From a virus, in IMG/VR virus record IMGVR_UViG_3300010883_000524, positions 1 through 22,974 of that record: DNA of 22,974 nt; one strand, 5' to 3'. Under the pieces are notes generated by a model that was given only the letters and a program-made list of their open reading frames with translations, ran no database searches and was not told the origin of the DNA. Shown here piece by piece: positions 1 through 6,405 of this stretch. How positions within the stretch are numbered: the stretch's first letter is position 1; every line of letters begins with the position of its first letter. Position numbers and translations under genes: made by a program.

Positions 1-55
1 GATTACTTCTCTTAAAGCCACGCTCGCCAAGGTGCTTGCTAAGCTTGACAAGTAA
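1..55 (+). CDS. 3' end of an upstream gene, product unknown
   Basis: An open frame enters from the left edge (codons in phase from position 2) and stops at TAA 53-55. The visible C-terminus reads ITSLKATLAKVLAKLDK, a lysine/leucine/alanine-rich stretch that looks like an amphipathic helix. It is followed by a strong terminator, so it ends an upstream transcription unit. In T4 the genes before the scaffold are portal and prohead protease, so a head gene is plausible by position only. Seventeen residues are too few to identify it. Confidence 0.6.
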   Translation, partial: ITSLKATLAKVLAKLDK

Positions 56-88
56 GAACTAAGTTCTTTAAAAATCATTTTGATTTAT

Positions 89-122
89 GCCCGCCCAGTT
101 CTTGTGACTGGGCGGGCTTTTT
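89..122 (+). terminator. Intrinsic terminator
   Basis: A perfect 10-bp GC-rich stem, GCCCGCCCAG (89-98) with CTGGGCGGGC (108-117), has a 9-nt loop and is followed directly by TTTTT (118-122). This is a textbook rho-independent terminator. It closes the upstream unit and insulates it from the head block that starts at 170. Confidence 0.95.
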
Positions 123-135
123 AATTAAAAAAACT

Positions 136-144
136 CTATTTATA
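136..144 (+). promoter_or_regulatory. Candidate phage late-promoter box CTATTTATA (copy 1)
   Basis: CTATTTATA lies just after the terminator and 26 bp before the ATG at 170. The same CTATTTAT(T/A) core recurs before the genes at 735, 6406, 11128 and 16273. Its position after a terminator and before a new gene argues for a promoter element. It is not the T4 late box in the reading direction (TATAAATA appears here only on the minus strand), so the assignment rests on recurrence and placement. Confidence 0.5.
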
Positions 145-169
145 GGGTAGAATAGGGAAGAGGTAAAAT

Positions 170-658
170 ATGGCAGAGACAACTTATAGACCGAAGGCTG
201 GCTTGGGGCACGCCCCATCATTCCAAGTGTCTGGTCGACCGTGGATGACCGGCTCTCAACTGGAACCATCTGGTACGGTTACCATCACTTTTCCGAGCGT
301 TACAAAGAACTTCACGATTGTTAATACTCGACACCACCGAGGGGAGGCAAACAACAATATTCACACTGGTTCTCTAGCTGTTTATTTTGGTCCAGCGCCC
401 GAGGTAACATGGGACGGTACCAATATTTCACAGATATATCACAACCACTATGTTATGTTGGATGGACCAGATGACGCCTATACTTTTGAAACAAAGGCAT
501 CGCAAGTTTCAGTCACTTGTTTAGGGTTTGGCAATTATTCTTCTGGCATACCAACACAACAAGTTCAGTGTAAAGGGTCCTTTCGCATCATCGCAGAACT
601 TACAGGCATCGAATCGGAAAACATGTACTCCCTTACTGGTTCCGGAATTGACGAATAA
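170..658 (+). CDS. Probable virion structural protein (162 aa), family not named
   Basis: 162 residues, no signal peptide, no membrane segment. The composition is rich in Thr, Ser, Gly and Asn with alternating hydrophobic residues (for example TVTITFPSVTKNFTIVN and ASQVSVTCLGF), which points to an all-beta or immunoglobulin-like fold. The N-terminus carries a PSFQVSGRPWMTGS stretch of a kind I associate with small proteins beside capsid genes of marine myoviruses. ATG 170 is preceded by GGAAGAGG with suitable spacing. It is first in the unit that leads into scaffold and capsid, so a head decoration or other virion-surface role is likely from context. Direct evidence of function is lacking. 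Confidence 0.7.
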   Translation: MAETTYRPKAGLGHAPSFQVSGRPWMTGSQLEPSGTVTITFPSVTKNFTIVNTRHHRGEANNNIHTGSLAVYFGPAPEVTWDGTNISQIYHNHYVMLDGPDDAYTFETKASQVSVTCLGFGNYSSGIPTQQVQCKGSFRIIAELTGIESENMYSLTGSGIDE

Positions 659-681
659 AAGGTTTTTTCTCACAAACGATA

Positions 682-690
682 CTATTTATT
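682..690 (+). promoter_or_regulatory. Candidate phage late-promoter box CTATTTATT (copy 2)
   Basis: ACTATTTATT occupies 681-690 in the 76-bp gap before the scaffold gene, 45 bp upstream of its ATG. It is identical over 10 bp to the copies at 6362-6371 and 11089-11098. A short inverted repeat (CACAAA 671-676 with TTTGTG 689-694) flanks and partly overlaps it. It probably starts a scaffold/capsid transcript. Confidence 0.5.
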
Positions 691-734
691 TGTGTTAAAA
701 AGTAACTTTTATTCATAATTTTAGGAGCACGCAA

Positions 735-1721
735 ATGTCAAAGATGTTACAAGAGGCTATCATAGATGCAGAAGCATTAAAAGAAGCCGCCCTTCGCAAT
801 GCCGAGCAGGCTATTGTAGAAAAATATGAATCAGAGATTAAGGACGCCGTGACAGCTTTATTGGAAGCCCCCGAGGACGAGTTTGGTATGGGCGAAGAAG
901 ATCCCCTGATGGATATGGGTGACGAGGGTAGTCACGAGGAACTTGCGCAGCAATTGCCCGATGCAGCCACGGACGGAGAAAATCTTTGCCCGTGCCCGGA
1001 CGACGAAGAACCGATTACGCTCGATTTAGATTCTCTGGTCGCCGCAGCAAACGCAGAAGACAAGGTAGAGGATGAACAAGCTATGGCGATGGGTCTCTCC
1101 GGAGATCTCGCCCTAGAAGAAAAGGTCGATCTCAGCGAAGACCTTCTTGCTAAAATTATAGAAGAATTAACTGTCGATGTCTCCCCCCAGTCTGATGGGT
1201 GGAATGGAGCCACTTCTGGTCAGGTAGAAGAGGCTGAAGAGCAGGCAGTAGCTGAAGAACAAGATACGGAAGCTTCCGAGGAAAACGAAGAACTCCGAAA
1301 GAACGTCAAAGAACTTGAAGAGAAATTGGCGAGAACCAACAAAAGATTCAAGATTCTTAAAGAAGAAAAGAACAAAATTAAAAATATCACTCTGAAGATG
1401 CGCAATCACGTTGATAGTGTAAACCTTCAGAATGCCAAACTACTCTACACTAATCGTGTTTTGTCTAGCGCCTCCCTGAATGAGCGGCAAAAAATTAAAA
1501 TTGCTGAAGCTATTTCAATTGCGAAATCCGTAGATGAAGCGAAGACCATCTTTGAAACTCTTCAAAGCGCAGTGGGGACTTCTTCTAAGAAGAATCCCAA
1601 ATCACTGAGCGAAGCGGTGGAACGAAGGACTTCAACTCTGCCTCGGGTAACCAAGACAGAAAAAGCATCCGATCCGACATCGGAAAGGATGAGAATTCTA
1701 GCAGGAATTTCTAAGAAATAA
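735..1721 (+). CDS. Prohead core scaffolding protein (T4 gp22-like)
   Basis: 328 residues, very acidic in the first 180 (long Glu/Asp runs), then a charged coiled coil at about 181-225 and a helical tail. The segment near 231-280 (NAKLLYTNRVLSSASLNERQ, then an IAEAISIAKSVDEAKTIFETLQ-type helix) matches the C-terminal pattern of scaffold proteins in marine T4-like phages. The N-terminus (about 1-42) is a predicted helix rich in Ala/Glu/Lys. The scaffold forms the inner core around which the capsid protein assembles and is then removed, usually by the prohead protease. The gene lies 26 bp before the major capsid gene, the T4 22-23 order. Start: ATG after AGGAG. Family call is firm; extent of processing is unknown. 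Confidence 0.78.
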   Translation: MSKMLQEAIIDAEALKEAALRNAEQAIVEKYESEIKDAVTALLEAPEDEFGMGEEDPLMDMGDEGSHEELAQQLPDAATDGENLCPCPDDEEPITLDLDSLVAAANAEDKVEDEQAMAMGLSGDLALEEKVDLSEDLLAKIIEELTVDVSPQSDGWNGATSGQVEEAEEQAVAEEQDTEASEENEELRKNVKELEEKLARTNKRFKILKEEKNKIKNITLKMRNHVDSVNLQNAKLLYTNRVLSSASLNERQKIKIAEAISIAKSVDEAKTIFETLQSAVGTSSKKNPKSLSEAVERRTSTLPRVTKTEKASDPTSERMRILAGISKK

Positions 1722-1747
1722 AACAATTAATAAGGGAGGACAATAAA

Positions 1748-3577
1748 ATGTCTGTTTTAGAAAAACTTACAGAAGGTATCGTCAATCGATCCCTCGCCAA
1801 AGATGGTCAGGCTCTCATGTCAAAGTGGGAAAATACTGGTCTTTTGGAGGGGTTGAGTAACGACAATACCAAGAATAGTATGGCTTGTCTCCTAGAGAAC
1901 CAAGCCAAGGAGCTTCTTCGTGAAGCTTCAGCCATGTCACAGGGTGACGTGGAAGGGTTCGCAGCAGTTGCGTTCCCAATCGTCCGTCGTGTATTCGGTG
2001 GACTCATTGCTAATGATCTCGTTAGCGTTCAGCCTATGAGCTTACCCTCTGGTCTGATCTTCTTCCTCGACTTCCAGCACACTGATGCCAAGTTGCAGTA
2101 CGCCGCAGCGGATTCCATTTATGGTGGCGGTGTCGTGGGTAAGGGGATCGTCGATGGTGTTTCCACAACTGGGGGATTTTATGATCTTTCAAGCGGATAT
2201 ACCTCACCGACCGGTTCGCTCGTTATCGACGGTAATGTCGCCACTGATAGCCACAACACTGTTGCTGGCACGATCTCTGACACGCTGACGAAGACTAATT
2301 CTCCGTGGGTTCCCGCCGGTGACACTGTTGCCGCCTTGAGCAACGCCCAGAAGAAGTCTGTTCGCTGGGATCCGGACATTCTTGGTGCGGCAGATACTAC
2401 GCAGGAAGTGTTTAGTGCTGTTCTTCGCCTCACGACCGCTCAGATGACTGAGGTTAATAAGGGTGCGCTTCACGCGCTCTCTCTTAACACCACCGCCGGC
2501 GGTCAGACTACTATGGATGCTGGACTGGGTAATGGTGCGACATTGCAGCGACGCCTGACTGAGTTAGGTCGTCGTGATGCCAACGGCGCTCTCGTTGCCG
2601 GTTCTGCGGCTGATCACATTTCGTTCTATTGGTTTGGAACGGCGGATACCTTGGATATGCCCACGGGTGGCACTGCGATTTACTTGCAGTACCCTCGCAG
2701 TGATGGTTTCGGCGCCGGTGGCGCTGATGGTTCTATTGTTGGTTCGGCTCCTTGGGGTCTTGAGAGTCGCAATGATTCTCCAGCTTCTGACGTCACCAAT
2801 GCAGGAGCAAACGCTCGTATCCCTGAGATCGACATCAAGGTAGACAGCATCGCTGTGACTGCCGTGACGAAGAAGCTCAAGGCTAAGTGGACACCGGAGT
2901 TGGGACAGGATCTTCAAGCCTATCACAACCTTGATGCTGAGGTTGAATTGACTGGTATTCTCTCCGAGCAGATTGCTCTAGAGATTGATCAGGAAATCCT
3001 CAGTGATCTCATTCAGGGTGCAACTGCTGGTACGCTCTACTGGAGCCGTCGCCCCGGTCAGTTTGTTAATCCTGAGACTGGAGCTAGTATCACTAGTGCA
3101 ACCGCTCCTCCGGACTTCACCGGAACGGTTTCTGAGTGGTATGAGACTCTTTGTGAGACGATCAATGACGTTTCCGCTCGCATTCACCGCAAGACTCTTC
3201 GCGGTGGCGCCAACTTCGTTGTTTGTGGACCAGAGGTCGCAAACGTTCTTGAATTCACCAGTGGCTTCCGCGCAAGTGTAACCGCTGATGATGACAAGGG
3301 AACGATTGGTGCTGTTAACGCTGGTTCAATCAGCAAGAAGTGGGATGTTTGGGTTGACCCATACTTCCCGCGTAACCTGATCCTTGTGGGTCGTAAGGGT
3401 GGTAGCTTCCTTGAGAGTGGCTATGTATACGCTCCTTATGTTCCTCTTCAGGTCACTCCGACTATCTTTGGTGACGAAGACTTCCTCCCTCGCAAGGGAG
3501 TAATGACTCGTTACGCTAAGAAGATGGTTCGCCCCGACATGTATGGTCTTGTCGTGGTTCGCGATCTTGTTGGTTAA
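1748..3577 (+). CDS. Major capsid protein (T4 gp23-like)
   Basis: 609 residues. It builds the hexameric shell. T4 gp23-type landmarks are in order: VRRVFGGLIANDLVSVQPM (about 79-97), KLKAKWTPELGQDLQAYHNL (about 376-395) with the following DAEVELTGILSEQIALEI helix, RGGANFVVCGPEVANVL (about 485-501), WDVWVDPYFPRNLILVGRKG (about 532-551) and YAPYVPL near 561. T4 gp23 has 521 residues; the surplus is mainly between residues 110 and 375, the insertion/E-loop area. LRE|A at 57-60 fits the L/I-x-E prohead-protease consensus and lies close to the T4 cleavage position. ATG follows GGGAGG. A terminator follows the gene. No T4 gp24 vertex homologue is seen here. Confidence 0.93.
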   Translation: MSVLEKLTEGIVNRSLAKDGQALMSKWENTGLLEGLSNDNTKNSMACLLENQAKELLREASAMSQGDVEGFAAVAFPIVRRVFGGLIANDLVSVQPMSLPSGLIFFLDFQHTDAKLQYAAADSIYGGGVVGKGIVDGVSTTGGFYDLSSGYTSPTGSLVIDGNVATDSHNTVAGTISDTLTKTNSPWVPAGDTVAALSNAQKKSVRWDPDILGAADTTQEVFSAVLRLTTAQMTEVNKGALHALSLNTTAGGQTTMDAGLGNGATLQRRLTELGRRDANGALVAGSAADHISFYWFGTADTLDMPTGGTAIYLQYPRSDGFGAGGADGSIVGSAPWGLESRNDSPASDVTNAGANARIPEIDIKVDSIAVTAVTKKLKAKWTPELGQDLQAYHNLDAEVELTGILSEQIALEIDQEILSDLIQGATAGTLYWSRRPGQFVNPETGASITSATAPPDFTGTVSEWYETLCETINDVSARIHRKTLRGGANFVVCGPEVANVLEFTSGFRASVTADDDKGTIGAVNAGSISKKWDVWVDPYFPRNLILVGRKGGSFLESGYVYAPYVPLQVTPTIFGDEDFLPRKGVMTRYAKKMVRPDMYGLVVVRDLVG

Positions 3578-3602
3578 TAACTGAGTTATTGCCTTTAATC
3601 GC

Positions 3603-3639
3603 AAAGCCCCGTGTTAGTTTCGACTGGCACGGGGCTTTT
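3603..3639 (+). terminator. Intrinsic terminator after the capsid gene
   Basis: Stem AAAGCCCCGTG (3603-3613) pairs with CACGGGGCTTT (3628-3638), with a 14-nt loop and a T-rich tail (TTTTCTTTTG, from 3636). It lies 26 bp after the capsid stop codon and would keep the abundant capsid transcript from running fully into the neck genes. Confidence 0.92.
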
Positions 3640-3681
3640 CTTTTGTCCGAAAACTAATTACTCTCGGAGGATTCTCACACT

Positions 3682-4983
3682 ATGGCAACACCTACTTTAA
3701 CCCCTGCTTCTAAAACGAGCGCTATAAGGCTATCAGTCACCGGGACGCTCACCGACGTGTTTGGAAATCTGCCACTGGGGATATATGGCGGCTCGAATAA
3801 TGGTCTAGAAACCGTTGGTCAGCAGGACTTTATTTCCGGCGCCGTAGACCAAGTTGCTTATGTTTATAAAAAACTTGGTGGCGACGTGCTTGATGTTGAA
3901 ATAACTGATGGTCAAGTATATACAGCCTACGAAGAGGCAACGTTGGAATATTCTTACCTTTTAAACATCCATCAGGCGAAAAACATCCTTGGTAATGTTC
4001 TTGGTGGTACAACCGGCTCGTTTGACGAAGACGGTCAGTTACCCTCGGGTCATGTGCTTGAAGGGAAAAACGTTAATCTTAGGATCCCACGATTTGACTT
4101 TGCGTACGCCCGTCGCGTCTCGGAGGGTATTTCCGCGGAAGCACAGATGGGGAATAGCCAAATATATTCTGCGTCCTTTGCTTTAACTGGCGGCGTTCAG
4201 GATTATGACTTGCAAAAGGCGATTTATAATGCTTCCGCAGATTCGGACAATAGCGACTACCCGTATTATAATAAAGTTGGCTTAAACAAAATTAGTATTT
4301 CCAAGATATATTTTAAAACACCTGCTGCGACATGGAGGTTCTTCGGTTATTATGGTGGCTTGAACACTGTTGGAAACCTCGGCACGTACGGTCAATATGC
4401 AGACGATTCGACTTTTCAGGTTGTCCCAGCGTGGCAGAATAAAGCGCAGGCGATGGCTTTCGAAGATTCGATTTATACTCGTAACTCTCATTGGTCGTAC
4501 GAGTTAAGAAACAACACAGTACGGGTATTCCCCATTCCTCCGGAGAGCGGTGGATATCCAGCAAATCTGTGGGTCGACTTTTCTGTTGGAGGCGTGGACA
4601 CTTGGGAGGAGCAGGCAGATCGCAAGGAAGGAGTTGAAGGCATTAATAATATGAATACACTGCCCTTCGAGAACATTCCATATGCGAACATTAATGCAAT
4701 CGGTAAACAGTGGATCCGCCGATTTGCTCTTGCTCTTAGCAAAGAAATGCTTGGGCACGTCCGAAGCAAATTCGCGTCAATTCCGATTCCCGGCAACGAT
4801 GTTTCTTTGAACGGGAGCGATCTTATAAGTCAAGGTAAAGAAGAACAAACTGCTCTAAGAGATGAGCTTAAAACAGTCCTTGACGAACTGACCTACGGGG
4901 AGCTTATGAATAGCGACGCTAGTATGGTCGAGTCTACAAACACAATCCAGCAACACGTGCCCATGCTGATATATAGCGGGTGA
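3682..4983 (+). CDS. Neck / head-to-tail connector protein (T4 gp13-like)
   Basis: 433 residues. Near 55-95 it shows the neck-protein pattern of a helix, an LGGDVLDVEITDGQVY motif and an EEATLEYS helix, resembling the 'LG-PV-ID-V-D-QV' start of gp13-type proteins in T4-like phages. A second conserved block is IGKQWIRRFALALSKEMLG (about 343-361) and the C-terminus ends in a short helical stretch. Such proteins sit on the portal and connect head to tail. The gene is followed by gp14-like and gp15-like genes, the T4 13-14-15 order, which supports the call. It is longer than T4 gp13 (about 309 aa), with a Tyr/Asn-rich middle. ATG follows GGAGG, and no promoter motif is seen in the gap. Which of the two T4 neck proteins it equals is inferred. 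Confidence 0.65.
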   Translation: MATPTLTPASKTSAIRLSVTGTLTDVFGNLPLGIYGGSNNGLETVGQQDFISGAVDQVAYVYKKLGGDVLDVEITDGQVYTAYEEATLEYSYLLNIHQAKNILGNVLGGTTGSFDEDGQLPSGHVLEGKNVNLRIPRFDFAYARRVSEGISAEAQMGNSQIYSASFALTGGVQDYDLQKAIYNASADSDNSDYPYYNKVGLNKISISKIYFKTPAATWRFFGYYGGLNTVGNLGTYGQYADDSTFQVVPAWQNKAQAMAFEDSIYTRNSHWSYELRNNTVRVFPIPPESGGYPANLWVDFSVGGVDTWEEQADRKEGVEGINNMNTLPFENIPYANINAIGKQWIRRFALALSKEMLGHVRSKFASIPIPGNDVSLNGSDLISQGKEEQTALRDELKTVLDELTYGELMNSDASMVESTNTIQQHVPMLIYSG

Positions 4984-4997
4984 GTGGGGGATAGAAC

Positions 4998-5486
4998 ATG
5001 GCAGACGAAAAATGGACACAACCATCAGCGCCACCGCCTCCTTTATTTACTGGGGAAAAAGAGCGGGATCTGGTTAAGCAAGTCAATGACGAATTGATTG
5101 AGCGAGTTATTGGGCAACAAATTGTATATTATCCAATAAGCATAGAACGCACAAATTTTCACCCATTATATGGCGAAGCAATTAATAAAACGTTTTTGCC
5201 GCCGGTACGAGTTTATGCTTTGGTAGAATGGGAAGGAAGTGACACCACCACCTCTAATTTTGGCATTGATAGAAAAAGCTCGATTACTGTACATTTTCAT
5301 AAAAGGCGGCTTGTAGAAGATCAAGACTTATTTGTCCGCGAGGGGGACTTTCTTGCATATGGCAGTAGCTACTATGAGATTGTAAATCTCGGGGAGCCGA
5401 GAGAGATTTTCGGGCAGACGGAACACAAAATGGAAGTGGTGGCTAAATGTATCAAGGCGCGAGAGGGGCTGTTTAATGGCGAGTAA
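4998..5486 (+). CDS. Neck protein (T4 gp14-like)
   Basis: 162 residues. The core pattern resembles T4 gp14: VYYPISIER (43-51), PLYGEA (56-61), YALVEWEGS (73-81), NFGIDRKSSITVHF (87-100), REGDFLAYGSSYYEIVNLGE (114-133) and an EIFGQ (136-140) that matches the 'YQLGQ' region, ending in a short helix. gp14 closes the head neck together with gp13 and contacts the tail terminator. It lies 14 bp after the gp13-like gene and overlaps the gp15-like gene by 11 bp, so the three are probably translated together. The N-terminal 20 residues are proline-rich. It is shorter than T4 gp14 (256 aa). Start ATG follows GGGGGA. Confidence 0.62.
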   Translation: MADEKWTQPSAPPPPLFTGEKERDLVKQVNDELIERVIGQQIVYYPISIERTNFHPLYGEAINKTFLPPVRVYALVEWEGSDTTTSNFGIDRKSSITVHFHKRRLVEDQDLFVREGDFLAYGSSYYEIVNLGEPREIFGQTEHKMEVVAKCIKAREGLFNGE

Positions 5487-6336
5487 AGATCCAAATACGA
5501 GAGAAATTCCGTTTCAGCCATCGACGATTGAAACAATCGATTATGCCGCATCTAACTGGCTTAAAGATTTGGGCATTCATGTCGACACCAACAAGGGGTT
5601 TAAACAGATCCCGATACAGTGGACCGCTCCGGAACGTGCATATTCAGTTAAAAAAAATAAAAATGTTCGTGATGGATCCGGATCTTTAATTATGCCCATT
5701 ATGACCATCGAGAGGACTTCAATGGAAAAGGACCCTTCTCGCAAGGGAGGTTATTCAGGAAATGTGCCACCGAATTCCGATCATAAAGGCGGTTCTATTG
5801 TTGTTTCTCGAAAGATTAATCAAGAACGAACATCAGCATATGCGTCGGCAGACGCAAAAGAAAAAAGAAAACAATTTAATTTTCCGCGAAAGAATCCAAA
5901 GGTCGTATATCAGTCTGTTATTATGCCAATGCCAGTATATATTAATGTGACTTACAAGGTGAGCATCCGCTGTGAATATCAACAGCAAATTAACCAAGCG
6001 ACTCAACCCTTTATCACTCGCTCTGGTGGAATAAATTATTTTGTTATTGAGCACGAAAAACACCGATACGAGGCATTTATGCAGCCCGACTTTACACAGG
6101 AAAGCAACGTGGCTGAGATCGGGGAAGAAGAACAATTTTATCTAACGACATTCGAAGTTAAAGTGCTTGGATATTTGATAGGCGCTGATAAAAATCAAGA
6201 GCAGCCAAAGATGGTTATTAGAGAAAATGCCGTGGAAGTTAAGATAGGGCGAGAACGAGTAATTCTTGGAGATGAAATAGGGCACGCCGATCTCAATAAA
6301 AGCAAAGCGGGCATTGATGGAAAGTATCGCGGTTAA
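5476..6336 (+). CDS. Tail terminator / sheath-stabilising protein (T4 gp15-like)
   Basis: 286 residues. Compared with T4 gp15, the corresponding elements are FKQIPIQWTAPERAY (42-56, T4 'RVPITYASKEH'), LIMPIMTIERTSM (71-83), MPVYINVTYKVSIRCEYQQQ (152-171, T4 'MIYELSIFTRYEDD') and FYLTTFEVKVLGYLIG (221-236, T4 'EWSLTFEVNGWMYPP'). gp15 caps the finished tube and sheath and docks the tail to the neck. The gene overlaps the gp14-like stop by 11 bp, with AGAGGGG as ribosome site inside the upstream gene. It is followed by a new promoter-like motif before the sheath, so it ends the neck unit. Length is close to T4 gp15 (272 aa). Confidence 0.72.
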   Translation: MASKDPNTREIPFQPSTIETIDYAASNWLKDLGIHVDTNKGFKQIPIQWTAPERAYSVKKNKNVRDGSGSLIMPIMTIERTSMEKDPSRKGGYSGNVPPNSDHKGGSIVVSRKINQERTSAYASADAKEKRKQFNFPRKNPKVVYQSVIMPMPVYINVTYKVSIRCEYQQQINQATQPFITRSGGINYFVIEHEKHRYEAFMQPDFTQESNVAEIGEEEQFYLTTFEVKVLGYLIGADKNQEQPKMVIRENAVEVKIGRERVILGDEIGHADLNKSKAGIDGKYRG

Positions 6337-6362
6337 AATTGGGTTTTTCGTATTTTATGTAA

Positions 6363-6371
6363 CTATTTATT
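6363..6371 (+). promoter_or_regulatory. Candidate phage late-promoter box CTATTTATT (copy 3)
   Basis: ACTATTTATT at 6362-6371 is in the 69-bp gap before the sheath gene, 35 bp from its ATG. It is identical over 10 bp to copies 2 and 4. It probably starts the sheath transcript, which must be strong because sheath is one of the most abundant virion proteins. Confidence 0.5.
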
Positions 6372-6405
6372 AGAGAAATTCTTTAGTTGAAGGAGAACAA
6401 TTATC

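Noticed and set aside
137-144. T4 late promoter TATAAATA on the minus strand
   Set aside because: It is the reverse complement of copy 1 of the CTATTTAT motif. No minus-strand gene lies to the left, and the other copies do not read TATAAATA on either strand.
671-694. CACAAA/TTTGTG inverted repeat as a terminator
   Set aside because: Only 6 weak A/T-rich pairs with a 12-nt loop containing the promoter-like motif, and no T-run. Too weak to terminate.
1807-3604. Many overlapping frames of 60-120 residues on both strands across the capsid gene
   Set aside because: All overlap a confidently identified gp23-like gene in other frames; none has a ribosome site or recognisable sequence. They are codon-bias shadows.
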